Shown here piece by piece: positions 22,700 through 33,981 of a DNA stretch of 64,000 nucleotides. Below the pieces are notes generated by a model. That model saw only the letters and a list, made by a program, of their open reading frames with translations. It had not been told where the DNA came from and made no database searches. Location of the stretch: NCBI GenBank assembly GCA_036971475.1, contig JBAIZL010000001.1:147067544-147131543 (forward strand). Direction: 5' to 3'. Position 1 is the stretch's first letter. The number at the start of each line of letters is the position of its first letter. The translations under genes were made by a program, and so were the position numbers. Source of the stretch: Prosapia bicincta. Taxonomy: Eukaryota > Arthropoda > Insecta > Hemiptera > Cercopidae.

Positions 22700-23090
22700 A
22701 GTCGTGAACTAATGTTACAACCAAAAACTCGTCTACTCTCGACCACGTCTGCACACGCTTAATTCTTCTCACTCTGTTTCACCCACTTCAAAACAATCTC
22801 GACCACACACATCGACATCTTCAACTTCTTCATCTGGCTCTGACTCTGGCAGCCCTACTATTACTTTTTTTTAGTGTTTCCATATATATAATATATTTCA
22901 TTGTAAAATATTAAACAGCCTCTCCGTTCCTGAATGTTGTTGTCAGGTAAAACAACATTTACATTGCTTCAACTGTCTGGGTGCAGATTTTCAATCTAAA
23001 TATGCTTTGACTAAATCATCCCAACACTGTAAACAACCAGATAACACGCTGCTACATGAAGACAGGCCTCCCTCTCAATCTTCATGACAT
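22700..23090 (+). pseudogene. BEL/Pao retrotransposon gag relic
   Basis: A Ser-rich linker (SRPHTSTSSTSSSGSDSGSP, near 22797-22853) is followed at about 22942-23078 by HCFNCLGADFQSKYALTKSS and QHCKQPDNTLLHED. That is the CFNCL...C..C...HNTLLH pattern of BEL/Pao gag zinc fingers, and it ends in a stop. An open frame just upstream (22309-22575; HLANPRWMADYHVKQIRN) may belong to the same relic but is not recognised. No LTRs or pol were found, so this is an isolated fragment. Confidence 0.6.
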
Positions 23091-24010
23091 TTCTCTACTC
23101 AACACCACTCAAGTGTAAAATTTGCTCAGATCGCTTGAGGATGCCAGCAAAGTTTGCCACTCTGTTAACATCATCAAAACCAGGGTGAAGATGAAGAATG
23201 CAACACACCGGCCAGTAAACTGAATCACTGTGCTTGTCATAAATGAACTCTAGTTTGTTCTCCTGAAAAGAAACAGAATTTTTGTTCTACTTGAGTCTTT
23301 ATATTTAAGTGTGCCGATATTGCAAAGACCAAATGAAACTAGAGTTCTGCTCCTCCTCAGGAGAAACAATTAGTGTTTGTTTATGGCGAAAAAAGACTTA
23401 CAAAGTACAATTTCAAAGACTTACATTACTATGAGGAAATTTTTGGAACATAGTAAAATGTCTGTTTCATATGTCTATCTGTATGGCTTCTGCAGACACT
23501 GTTGTATTTTAGTGCAAAAATTTAAAGGGAAACAGCAATAAATTTGAAGTGAATATTGTACTTAACATATATCATAATTGTTACCTCAACTGCTAAAAGT
23601 GCTTGCTATTAATAACAGTACCTTTGCCACAAATATGATGCAATATCTCAAGAGAAAATCTTTCGGAAAAATTTTTAATCACCAATTTCAGAACTTCTTC
23701 TCCATAACCACATGCATAGTGGTTCAGCCACGCTTAGAGCAGTCTGGTATCTGGTATTTTCCTATCAACTCAGTTATCTTAACAACCAAAAGTATTTGAG
23801 TTGTCGAACTACCTGAGAAACAAGGTGTAAAGAATGAGGCATAATGGTTTTAAATAAACTTGCAGAAAATTTAATTGTGAGTAAATTTATGTAAACAAAT
23901 AATAATAACCTACAAAATTTTATTAATATTAAAATACATTGCTGAAAATAGCTTGACTAGAAAAAAGTGTTAATTTTCTTACATAAAGGATAATACACCC
24001 AATGTTTAAG
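23091..24010. other. Fas1 intron, degraded sequence
   Basis: The first 200 bases may continue the BEL/Pao relic. The rest is AT-rich with no recognised feature. Confidence 0.35.
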
Positions 24011-24034
24011 AATATTTTAAAATAAAACAATATA

Positions 24035-24935
24035 CAAAATAAAGTACACCCAAAACTCCACTTCACTTAAAAAATTGAAACCAACCAAACCCTAAACTTC
24101 CTCGACCTAACCATAACAAAAGCCACACTCAAAAACTTAGCTTCAACATTTACAGGTAACCCATAACAACAGACACACTTATCCACAACACCTCAAACCA
24201 CCCCATCCAACACAAACACGCTGCCTTCAGATCCGTGCTCCATAGACTTAAAGAAGTCCCAATGACCACCGAAAACATAAATAAAGAACTAAAATATATA
24301 TAAAATAAAAAACTACAAAATGCAAAAAAAAACAAGAAAATTAATATTACAGACAGGGAAAACAAATACATCACACTACTATACATAAACAAAACAACAA
24401 ACAAAATAGCCCGCAAATTTAAAAAAATAGGATACAAAATAGCATACAAAACTAATAACAAGTTACAATACAAAATACAACACAACACCGACAACAAAGA
24501 TAAACTACAAGCACCAGGAGTATACAAACTGAACTGCAACAAATGTAACACATTCTACATTGTGCAAACAGGTCGCAGCTTTAAACAAAGAGTCGAGGGA
24601 CACAAATAGAACACCAACTCAGCATTTTACAATCACATAAAAGAAACAGGACACAAATACACAGATATTTACCATAACCCAGAAACCCTTCACATCAACA
24701 AAAAAAGGACCACATCTCAACACACTAGAACAATATGAAATCTACAAACACAAACTACAAACATATTAAACGAACAAACACAATACAAATCACACATACT
24801 CTTTGATACTATCGAAAACCTACCTTTAAAACCGTCACCACTTGACCCAACGTCCCCAAGCAGAAGACACTGGTGAAGATCGGCACATAGCGATCGAAAA
24901 CGTTCTGTCTCAGTAAGTTTTAACAAATTTACTAA
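24035..24935 (+). pseudogene. Penelope-like element 3' part (family H, copy 1), decayed
   Basis: Parallel in sequence to the 42.57-43.51 kb copy. Readable parts in order: PNPKLPRP (cf. LNFLDL), TDTLIHNTSNHPIQHKHAAF and HRLKEVPMTTENINKEL, the C-terminal part of a PLE reverse transcriptase. Then follow NKIARKFKKIGYKIAY, GVYKLNCNKCNTFYIVQTGRSF, a GIY-YIG endonuclease core, and YNHIKETGHKYTDIYHN. Frameshifts near 24290-24340, a stop after GHK and a frameshift near 24710 inactivate it. The catalytic reverse transcriptase half is absent, so the copy is 5'-truncated. A hammerhead-like motif follows the frame. Confidence 0.85.
24870..24906 (+). ncRNA. Hammerhead-like motif at the end of PLE family H copy 1
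   Basis: CTGGTGA (one change from CTGATGA), a spare A, stem II GATCG/CGATC (24878-24882, 24891-24895), then GAA (24896-24898), the palindrome AACGTT, and C. It lies just after the GIY-YIG frame, where PLE terminal repeats carry hammerheads. The related copy at 43.45 kb keeps CTGATGA but has a weaker stem. Confidence 0.45.
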
Positions 24936-24949
24936 ACTTAAAGTTCGGA

Positions 24950-26121
24950 TAGTCATAAATTATTGTTTAAGTGATTAAAAAAAATAAAGTATATAAATAC
25001 TCATAATTAGGATTTTACTTTTATACTGTCTTACTTCAACAATTGTCTTTAAAATGTCCTCTTTACTCTTAACACAGTACTCTTCTGGTATGGTCTAGTA
25101 TTATTTATAAATACTATTAGTTATTGCTTAGTCAATTAATACTTTTAATTAACCAATTAATATTACTTATTAAAAATATTACACAATACTGATCATTCCA
25201 TTCCTATATTAATTGTGGATTTTGAAAGATTGATCTCAAGGATCACTTTTATAAATTATATTTAATCTGGGAAAGACTCTTGATATCTGGAATACTTTTT
25301 CACTATTTTCTAATTATAATTATATTATAATCATAATATATAATTTTTGCATAGCCCTGATATGATTGAGGAATTTCAAAATGGGGAACTTCAGTTTACC
25401 ACAACATTTCATGGTAGGGATGTTAGATCCATCCTTTGAGAAAGCCCTTCACATCTACACTCTTGTACCTCATACAATATAGTTGATTCGTTTTTCAAAT
25501 TTAGCATTGATCTATTTGATATAGTACAAAAATGTATTTCAGTTATGATAAAAGTGAAAACTGAATTAGAATTAAGATAGAACCTTATATGTTTTTATTT
25601 TATCAGTAATAGATTTAGAAATAATGACAGCCTTAATTTGTTATTGTAATTTACAAATAAACTATTATAAATCATTTGTATCGCTTAATGGTGTAACTGT
25701 GAAAGAATAGAAATAATAAAAAAACTAATAGTAACTTAAAATTATAGTTCTGTAATAATTTTACTTTTGTTGGCATCCTTATGTCAAAATATCTTTTGAT
25801 AAAAGTTAAGTAAGGAACAAGCACCTCAAGTTTAAAAAATAATTCTTATTTAATAATTATTCAATTTTATAACTGATGAAATTGTTATAGTTAAAACATT
25901 AATATAATTATTCTTATGTTTGTTAGCTTAAGAAGTCAATTTTCCTAAATATAAAATTCCAATTAACACTAAAAATAAAGTAAAACTATGAACATTTCAA
26001 CCTCAATTACTTTAAATATGTTTTTTTCAGTATTCTAATGCATATTTTGTCTGTTCTTTCCCCTTTTCTGTTTTATTTTTGGGGATTTTTTTGATTTTTA
26101 CCCCCATAGCATTTGTTTCAG
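24950..26121. other. Fas1 intron, no feature recognised
   Basis: AT-rich non-coding DNA ending in the acceptor of exon 26122-26333. Confidence 0.5.
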
Positions 26122-26333
26122 GTTCCAACGCTATCTCCTCGTAAAAAACTGTACTTTAATGTCATCTTGAGTGGTAACAATAAAACTTTGACAGTAGAAG
26201 GTGGTGGAGTCAATGCTACTGTTATTCAACCTGATATAGCTGCTACCAATGGAATAGTGCACATTATCGACAGAGTTTTAGGTGTTCCTTTTACTACAGT
26301 TGGCCGGAAGTTGGCAACTGATCCAATGCTAAA
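26122..26333 (+). CDS. Fas1: Fasciclin-1, internal exon: C-terminal half of FAS1 domain 3
   Basis: Exon of 212 bases between acceptor TTTGTTTCAG (ending 26121) and donor AAA|GTAAGTA. It enters in phase 0 and leaves with two bases (AA) of a split codon. It encodes the beta-rich second half of domain 3. TLTVEGGGVNATV is followed by TNGIVHIIDRVLGVP, the second FAS1 box. NKT and NAT are possible N-glycosylation sites in the extracellular part. The split codon is completed by T from the next exon to give Asn, creating another NKT sequon across the junction. Confidence 0.94.
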
Positions 26334-27229
26334 GTAAGTACTCTAAAAGTTATTACAAAACAATTCATGGAAATTTTATAATATATAATTCTACTACTAT
26401 ATACTTTTAATAATTTTGTTATGTATCACATTGGATGACCGCGATATCATTTGATTAAAGAAATGAAGCTACATTTTGAAACAATTTACTTCATGAAAAC
26501 CACTTTAAATTTCATTCAGAACTGAAAAAATTTAACTAAACCATTATTTAACATGCTCTAGCTTTTTGACAAAATCATTCAACTATTAATATCATTTGTG
26601 ATTGAGGCTCCACTAATGTCTAGATAGTATGGTTTTTATCAACTAAGAAAGTAATAAGTCAAAATCATTATTGGTTTTAATAGTTTACAATAACTTAAAC
26701 TTTATACATATGTTTAACACTTTTACGATTTAATCTCTTACCCTAATCATCTTATATTTATATCCTTTCAGTTGATTTTATGTACTCCAGTATTTTCAAA
26801 CTCTCTTGATATCATTTCACATTACAGCTTAATAATAAGAATTACAGTAATATGTTTTTAATAACTATAAACATTATGTTCCATAATATTTTTCTGTCTC
26901 TAAGTAATATAAATATAACAAAAATTGTCATAAGGTTATACATATTTTTAGAAGGCACTAACTACAAGAGAGGCATTGATTCATTCAAGCTTGACCACAA
27001 ACAATAATATTGGCCTATTGAGTTTTCATTCATTCTCTTTCAATGAGCCACAATCCCAATGTAGTAAATCAAACAGCTGTTAATGTTCGGTTTGTGTGCA
27101 ATATTGTGTAAAGCTGACTATATCTTTTTAATAATTAAAACATTAACATTTCCAATTGGTAAAAGCTTTTGTGAACAGAGTAATTATATCATCAAGAGTA
27201 CAAAAGAAAAGTATTTTTACTTCCAAAAG

Positions 27230-27280
27230 GACAGTACCAAATAAAATAGACCACAAATTTCAAAAAAACAGAAGGGAAGC
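27230..27280 (+). repeat. Short PLE family H fragment
   Basis: AATAAAATAGACCACAAATT and on (encoding NKIDHKFQK) matches the NKIAHKFQKTG region of the 42.7-kb PLE copy. It stops abruptly at a GC-richer stretch (27280-27370) of unknown origin. Confidence 0.45.
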
Positions 27281-28167
27281 GGGGAGCGCACTGGCATGCT
27301 CTCATTGCCTTGTAAGGGAACCCAGAGTGTGGCGGTACACTAGCAATGCTGAACGTGTTGAGAAAGTATTTTATTAACAACGCCGTCTCAAAAATATCCA
27401 ACGTACATATCTAAGGCCTGGCTATGCCATATCCAATCAACTTGCACTGATTATCACAGAGGATGCCTTTCTTTGATCTTGCCTTCTCGTTCTACAATGA
27501 TGCAGTCTCAAAATTTAGTTCAGTGCTCAGTGAGTAAAAGTGTTCTGTTACCTTCACTGCTCCATTTGCTTGTACCACATTTCACTGTGACTGAATGAGG
27601 TAGAGAAAACATTTATACTAAATTTGGCCAGAAGCTTGGCAACTCTACGTCGAAGATTATTTTTATGATTAGCACAATTTTTAGCTATGAGTTGTGATTG
27701 ATGCCCAGGTAAAGAAATATCTTAGCCAATTTAAATATGGATGTACATCCAGTATATTGTACTGATTTCCTCAATTGCTAGAAATATTGAAAACTCTGAA
27801 CATGTTTATGCAGCAATCAATTAAACCCGTCAACTGACTAACTGTATGGTAGTCATAACAAGATCTTAAGATATATAACTCTCCAGTTTCTGACATTTTA
27901 TATTAAGATATACCTTTGTTTATCCAAAATTTGTTCCTTGATTGCTTAAACAGAAGATTTACCTTGCCAGTTCACCTTGATATTCAGGATAATATGGATT
28001 TAATCCAAAAATAAACAAGAAATGTTCAGAAAAAAGGTTTTATTGGTGATGAGACATTCTCTCCCTTTCCTTTATGCAGCAAATCATGAGCTCCATTACA
28101 TACAATACATAAATAGTTGATGTCAATATTTGCTTGTTTTCTTCAACCATCTTCTAGTGACCATTTG

Positions 28168-28202
28168 ACAACTGGACTTCGGTTTTAACCGTTCATCAGA
28201 GA
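28168..28202 (-). ncRNA. Isolated hammerhead-like motif (family G)
   Basis: On the - strand: CTGATGA (28199-28193), a spare A, stem CGGTT/ACCG with an A-rich loop, then GAAGTCC. The first box is canonical. The second appears to have lost bases (GAAGTC instead of GAA + palindrome + C). No adjoining PLE frame was seen. Confidence 0.35.
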
Positions 28203-28559
28203 AAAGTGCCATAAGTATGACATGATAGTTTTCACTAAAAACTATAATTAAACTAGCTTTTAGTATTAATCTTTTTTAGGTATGTAAAATTATTTCTTAT
28301 GTATTTTCAGCTGTTTTAAATTCTATCATTTGCTATACTAAGAAAAATCAATAGCCAATGTACTCTCCATTGTAATGTAATTTGTTTTAAAATTATTTTA
28401 TACAATTAAACTTGTTTGACTTTATAAAAAACAATGTTTAGCATATGAACAATACAAAGTACGATGTATGGCTATTAGATAACAAGAATGACATCGTAAA
28501 AGATTTTATTTTTATTTTATACACAGTTATTTATTACTTTCAATATAAACTCCTTCTCT

Positions 28560-29055
28560 ATCCTTACAACACTCCAAGCAAATTTCCCATTGTTAGAAAC
28601 AGTGCTGGAAGTTATCTTCTGTCAACTCCTTCAGGACATGCGCAGCTTTCTCTTTTACAGCTTCTACAGACACCAATCTTGTCCATTTTAATGCAGATTT
28701 CACCCTAGGGAAGAGATAGAAGTCACATGGTGCAAGATGTGGTGAATAAGCTGGATGCTCCAACACTGAGTTGCTGTACTTGGCTAGGAACTCTTGCCAG
28801 ATAGTACAGTATGAGCTGGCACAATGTCTTGGTGGAGAACCCATGATTTGTCTTTCCACATTTCTGGACGTTTTTTCCTTACTCTTTCACTTAGTTTAGA
28901 AAGTACCTCAAAATTGTAATATCGATTAATTGTTTGAGCTTCAGGAACCCAGTAAAGGTACACAATCCCACTGGTATAAAAAAAATCATCATTGCTGTAA
29001 ATTTTGACTTGCTCATTCTAGCCTTTTTGGCTCTCGGTGAAGTTGATCCCACAAT
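28560..29055 (-). pseudogene. Second mariner transposase fragment
   Basis: Reads from about 29050 down to 28560: AKKARMSKSKF, GIVYLYWVPEAQTINRYYNF-like residues, EVLSKLSERVRKKRPEMW and WVLHQDIVPAHT with the second catalytic Asp. After a frameshift come AYSPHLAPCDFYLFPRVKSA with the third Asp, and VEAVKEKAAHVLKELTEDNF. The spacing fits D34D. It resembles the complete mariner at 8.9 kb but is clearly a different, older lineage. The N-terminal third with the first Asp is missing and no terminal repeats were found. Confidence 0.85.
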
Positions 29056-29605
29056 AAACATTCACTGTCATACTAAAGAGAAAGGTTCATACCAAACAGC
29101 TGTTAAACAATGGTGGTTGGCGCATGCCTCCTTGATTAGCAGCAGCGTCAGTCTCGTTATTTAATAGCATACGTCGTATATAAAAAATTATATTCGTGGT
29201 TTTTCACAAGGCTGTTTTTTAACAGCATGTTACATACGCTATTTGTAACAAATTCTATAACTGCAATAAAATATATTTGAACAGAGAAATAAGAAATAAT
29301 CACCAAAATAAAAGTTAGCTTCTGGGTAAGTCGAGTAGATGTAGGAAACTCAAATTCATCTTCATCTCAACTCTAATCACCTTCATTTTTAAATCAATAA
29401 AGGTATTCTGTTCAAATAACTTATCTATCAAATAAAGTAAAGGCATCTATCAAATAATTTATATATCCAAGGACACAACAAAAAAAAACGTTTTTAAAAG
29501 TCATTGCTATTTTCTTTATTAATTATTGATAAGCTTAGTGTAATAATTTTATAGTGATAACTTTTATTGCGCTACTAACTTCATTTGCTCAATTGTTTCA
29601 TTTAG

Positions 29606-29768
29606 TAAAACCTATGAACTTGGAAAGTTTGAAAACTTCAATGACAAATTGGATGACCAGAGCAAACGATATACATACTTTGTACCCAGAGACTTTGCTT
29701 GGGGAAAGATGGAGGCTCGCTATCCTTCTGCTCACAAAAAAATATTTATGAAAGAATTTGGCTACCAT
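29606..29768 (+). CDS. Fas1: Fasciclin-1, internal exon: start of FAS1 domain 4
   Basis: Exon of 163 bases. The acceptor TTTCATTTAG ends at 29605 and the donor CAT|GTAAGTG follows 29768. Its first base completes the Asn codon begun in the previous exon, and it ends in phase 0. The product begins with NKTYELGKFENFNDKL and includes YTYFVPRDFAWGKM, the first FAS1 box of domain 4 (F-V-P-x-D-x-A-W), then FMKEFGYH. The correct reading frame differs from the longest open frame at this place, which is an artefact, so the splice phases decide the call. The residue spacing matches domain 3. Confidence 0.92.
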
Positions 29769-31456
29769 GTAAGTGATGTAGGTAACCATTTATCTCTAAG
29801 TGTGCTTACCTCTTTATGTACAGTGTAGAGTAGAGTAAATACATGTTATTCAAGTGATAAGTGGGTAGTGCATACCTACCAAGAAAGTTGAAATGAGCTC
29901 AAGCCAGATAAGGCAATTTAGAAACCAATGCGAACTTTATAAGTTTGGCAGAAACATTTTTTATCCCTACTCCATAGAATCAATTAAATATTTATTCCAC
30001 TAATAATTTAATTTTGAGTGTTGTTCAAAAATATCAAATCAAAAACTTAAAGTGTGGTAAGTTCAAGTATTTGGATCTGTTAGAAAGGGAAAACCACTTG
30101 GCTTTCTCTACAAAGCCAAAAACATATTGAATGTTTTTCAACCCTGTAAGAAATTTGTGAAATGTAAATGACATTATTCTACTTCAGTCCCAAAATCATA
30201 TTTGAAAATGTCATCCTCTACAGTATATCACATATGATTTGATCCTTTTAAGAATGTAATTCTTCAGCAGCTGTCTAGAGGAGATTTTGCACAACACATA
30301 CAATTTTGTCAGAATTTCTCTCCATTTTATTTTGAAAATGACGATGCAATGGCCTTATTATTTCAATACAATTAAACTATATTACTATTCCAAAAAATGA
30401 TACTGAGGACTCATAAATTATATTTTCCTATCATTGGCTATCCTTAAAAAATCATTGCCTTTCTGTGATAATTTCAGATTAAGTTGCAGAGTTATAAAAG
30501 TTAAGTCAAAATCCTATGCATACCACAAATATGAGATAGTAAGTGCAAGCTCATATAAAAGTATGATGCGGTAATGTACAAAAATAAAATATATGTAAAA
30601 CAAAAATGCAAAAGTTATCTTGACATTAAAAGGAATGGGCCAACTAGCTTGACCAAGTGCTATACAACTTCCTAGATCTGTTACTATTACGTTAACTTTT
30701 GCTGATTTATTTTACATTTGGATTACCATGATTTATTTATTTGAGACATTTCAAAAGTTACCCATGAATAAATAGTCTCCATACGATACACAGAACAATG
30801 TTAGTTACTGCAATAATAAACTTTAAGAAGATTCTCTATCAAATTGTTCAGAAAAAAATCAGGTTTTATCACTAATATTATTTTTTTTGAAATTCACGGT
30901 AGAATTTATGTACTGGTATTCTAAACAGTCTTCATTTTCTGGTAATCTTTATTTAAATTTCAAAAATTAAATTGACTTTTTGCGAAAGAACATGCATTTT
31001 CTTTGAGCTATATTTCAAATTGTAAAAACTATGTTGTAAATTTTTTAAGACTAGTAAATGAAATATAACGCACTCAATGTAAGTCTATCAGCACGCAGTT
31101 ATTAGAAAATTTGAATTAGTAAGCTAGTAAGTTAATTTGATTTTATTTTAACACATATATATTTATTTCACTTGTTTATTTATTGCTGCAGTTTTTTATT
31201 CATAATGGTGTGTCTATAGAATTGCACAAACAATGTAAGAGCACAAATGATGTTTTGAATATTTTTCATATTTTTATTTTTGTACTTTTATTTTTTTATT
31301 CTGGTGTATTACTTTTGTTTTTGTTTTTCCCTCTCCCAATGTCTTTCAATGTATGTAAGTGTTTCTCAAGGGAAAAATGGCAGACTTTTTAAAGATCGAC
31401 ACATTTAAATATTAATAACTTTTTACAAAATTTGTTTAGTACCAGTAACAGTAATT
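29769..31456. other. Fas1 intron, no feature recognised
   Basis: AT-rich non-coding DNA. Confidence 0.5.
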
Positions 31457-31704
31457 TAATCACTTACACTTTTTAAAAAATGTTTTAACTTGCCTATAGT
31501 AGCACTTACTTTGCTTGTTGAGGACGGCCGTTTCGGGAGATGTGTCCCTTTGTCAACTCAGACCGTAACTCAAGTTGAGTAACTAACTTGAGTTACGGTC
31601 TGAGTTGACAAAGTGACACATCTCCCGAAACGGCCGTCCTCAACAAGCAAAGTAAGTGCTACTATAGGCAAGTTAAAACATTTTTTAAAAAGTGTAAGTG
31701 ATTA
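31457..31704. repeat. Near-perfect foldback palindrome (PLE family C)
   Basis: Arms of about 120 bases (31457-31576 and 31585-31704) around the 8-base spacer GAGTAACT, with about one mismatch seen. Each arm carries CTCCCGAAACGGCCGTCCTC: GAA, the palindrome ACGGCCGT, then C, the 3' half of a hammerhead. A GGGA/TCCC hairpin precedes it. A clean CTGANGA box is not visible. The same unit occurs at 40.19-40.33 and 53.94-54.12 kb. No coding sequence is present. Confidence 0.8.
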
Positions 31705-32468
31705 CTAGTAGCTCACGCGAAGATGGAATCAACAAATGTTAGTAATTTAATACTAACAAAAAAGAAGAAGAAACTCAGTAAGCAAAATTGATTTTTACTA
31801 AATAATAACAGTATGCTTATTAAAAGTAAAGCAAGAATGTTTACTAAGCTATTAAATTATATTAAACACTAAATGGAAAAACGCTATTTCCCTCTTTCCT
31901 TTATCAAAATTTTGTTACGAATTATGATTGTGAGAGTCAAAAGTGATAGTAGTTTTATTTAAAATATATTGATGCAACAGTTGAACTCTACAACAGTTGT
32001 TATAGGACACAGCTATGACCAGGAGCACCACCAATATGCTATAGTTTATTATAATTCAAAACTAAAGTAAGGTATGGGATATGATATGTAGCTGATCTTA
32101 TCACCAGGGACCAAAACTGAGGAGTCAGGGGTTTTTTTACATGCAAATTTTGATACTCTGATTTATAGATTAAGAGAGAACATTTTTGTGAGTATATACT
32201 GAGATCATATGAATTATTAATTATGAATGAGTAATTCATTCCTACACATATAAAAGATTAATTTTGCCTTTATTATGAGGATAAAAAAATAATGTCAATG
32301 ATATAAGTCATCCATAGTCAATACTCTTGTCAAGCACTAGTTAATATTAGTTAAAATTGTTCAAAATCAAATATTTAGAAAAAATAATTATTTATTTGCC
32401 AAATATATTTCATTGGTAAATCTTGATTAGATGTAACTCTTGTTTGACTTTTTTTATTTATTTGGCAG

Positions 32469-32610
32469 GTAAGGCAAATATTAGAAAGACATCTTGTTGC
32501 TGCTGATAGAGGTTATACCATGGCTGATTTAAAACGTTTTTCCAATGAATCTGTTACTTTGCCCTCATATCGAGATTCTTTAAATTTACGAGTCAAGGAA
32601 AACGAAAAGA
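32469..32610 (+). CDS. Fas1: Fasciclin-1, internal exon: middle of FAS1 domain 4
   Basis: Exon of 142 bases. The acceptor TTTATTTGGCAG ends at 32468 and the donor AAAAGA|GTAAGT follows 32610. It enters in phase 0 and leaves with one base (A) of a split codon. It encodes VRQILERHLVAADRGYTM, the conserved helix with the FAS1-box histidine, and then a strand with an NES glycosylation sequon (FSNESVTLPSYRD). It ends in a charged stretch RVKENEK, where the optional microexon joins. Confidence 0.92.
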
Positions 32611-33523
32611 GTAAGTTTTTGTTTTATTGCATGTATGTTTTGGTTTTAATTTTTCTGAAATTTATAATAAATTATTAATTTCTCTTGTCTCTTATAATAA
32701 TGACTTCGATAATGCTGTTTTAATTTGATTTGTGAGCAGCTATGTATGAATTTTATATTCTTTCATACAAAATAATACACTTTAATATACAACAATATAT
32801 AAATATTTTCATTTTAGGATGGCTGTTCTGGTCTGACTCAACAATATGACAGTTCCCATGAAGCAGCTGTTCTTATTTTGTATTAAATTCTATTATAGGC
32901 AATACATATTATTATCTGTTCAAGTATATTCCAGTAAGTGTAAAGTAGTAACTGAACTTAGAGATATCAACATATATTGTGAAATAATAGTTATTTTGTT
33001 TCTATTTAAAACAAGAGCTACTAGTTTACATCCATACACTTTACATATTATATATTATTAAGTATTATTTTGCCTATATCAACACTTATATTTTGTCTAA
33101 ATAAAGACACTTATTTCAGGAATTGTATTACATTTTCAACTTAAACTATACCTGACTTCTAGTGTATGTGAATTATAATGATTTGTTTCTGTTGTGACTT
33201 GTGGGTGTAAGGTGTTCAGCAGATTTAGGTTCAGTGCATACTTGGTAAAGTTAACAAAAAAAAGTGCCAGGTTAAATCTAAAATTATGTCCCAATAAAAG
33301 GAACTGTAAAACATTAACAAATAAGAAAAGTAAATGGTTGAAGATAAAGTTATTTGAAAAGTAACTGATTAAATATTAAAGTTACTTTACAATTTAAAAA
33401 GTTGAAAATCAGTTACCTTTTGAAAATCAAGGTAAATCTAAAAACGTAATTAAACTGTTTTGGGTACAAAGTTATATATGTCTTATATACATGTTCATAT
33501 ATTTATATATTGGTTCATCTATT

Positions 33524-33528
<5 letters not shown>
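32611..33528. other. Fas1 intron, no feature recognised
   Basis: AT-rich non-coding DNA up to the TA microsatellite. Confidence 0.5.
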
Positions 33529-33594
<66 letters not shown>

Positions 33595-33948
33595 AATTTT
33601 TGGACTAGATAGGAGACTGACAGACTTACCAATTGGCAATAGTCTAAAACTGCAATCTCTTGGAAATAAATAAATAGACACATATAAAAAACTCGTCACA
33701 CTATTGAAATATTTTGATCAAAATAATCTTTGTCAATCAAAAAAGAGAAAAAGTTTTTTCTCTTTTTTGACTGACAAAGGTAATTTTGATCGAAATATTT
33801 CAATGGTGTGAAAAGTTTTTTATATGTGTCTATTTATTTATTTCCAAGAGATTGCAGTTTTGGACTATTGCCATTAGATAAGTCTGTCATTCTCCTATCT
33901 AGTCCAAAAATTCCTAAATAAGCTTTAAGCTCTACTAGAACTAACCTA

Positions 33949-33974
<26 letters not shown>
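33529..33974. repeat. Minimal PLE foldback inside a TA microsatellite (2.75-kb palindrome family)
   Basis: (TA)n at 33529-33592 and 33951-33974 bracket an inverted repeat (about 33593-33917). Its two arms are termini only: GGAATTTTTGGACTAGATAG, GATTGCAGTTTTGGAC, ATCGAAATATTTCAAT and their complements. A 32-base tag (AATAAGCTTTAAGCTCTACT and on, 33917-33948) lies on one side only. The core near 33762-33803 (CTGACAA...TTGATCGAAATATTTC) is a decayed hammerhead-like motif. There is no coding sequence. The arms match the ends of the 54.7- and 55.6-58.3-kb elements. Confidence 0.85.

Positions 33975-33981
<7 letters not shown>

Noticed and set aside
24150..24551. 133-codon hydrophobic frame on the - strand
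   Set aside because: Antisense shadow of the A/C-rich PLE coding strand; the sense strand explains the sequence.
26113..26337. ATG at 26113 as start of a separate small FAS1 protein
   Set aside because: The ATG is a chance extension of an internal Fas1 exon through its acceptor; phases join it to neighbouring exons.
29554..29751. Open frame over exon 29606-29768 in another phase
   Set aside because: The splice phase from the previous exon selects a different frame that encodes the FAS1 box.
31457..31704. Palindrome considered as a bacterial-type terminator or microRNA precursor
   Set aside because: Arms of 120 bases, related copies at two other loci and shared element flanks point to a repeat family instead.
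33491..33699. YIYIYI repeat frames on both strands, also at 40609, 1477 and 58243
   Set aside because: Translations of (TA)n microsatellites.
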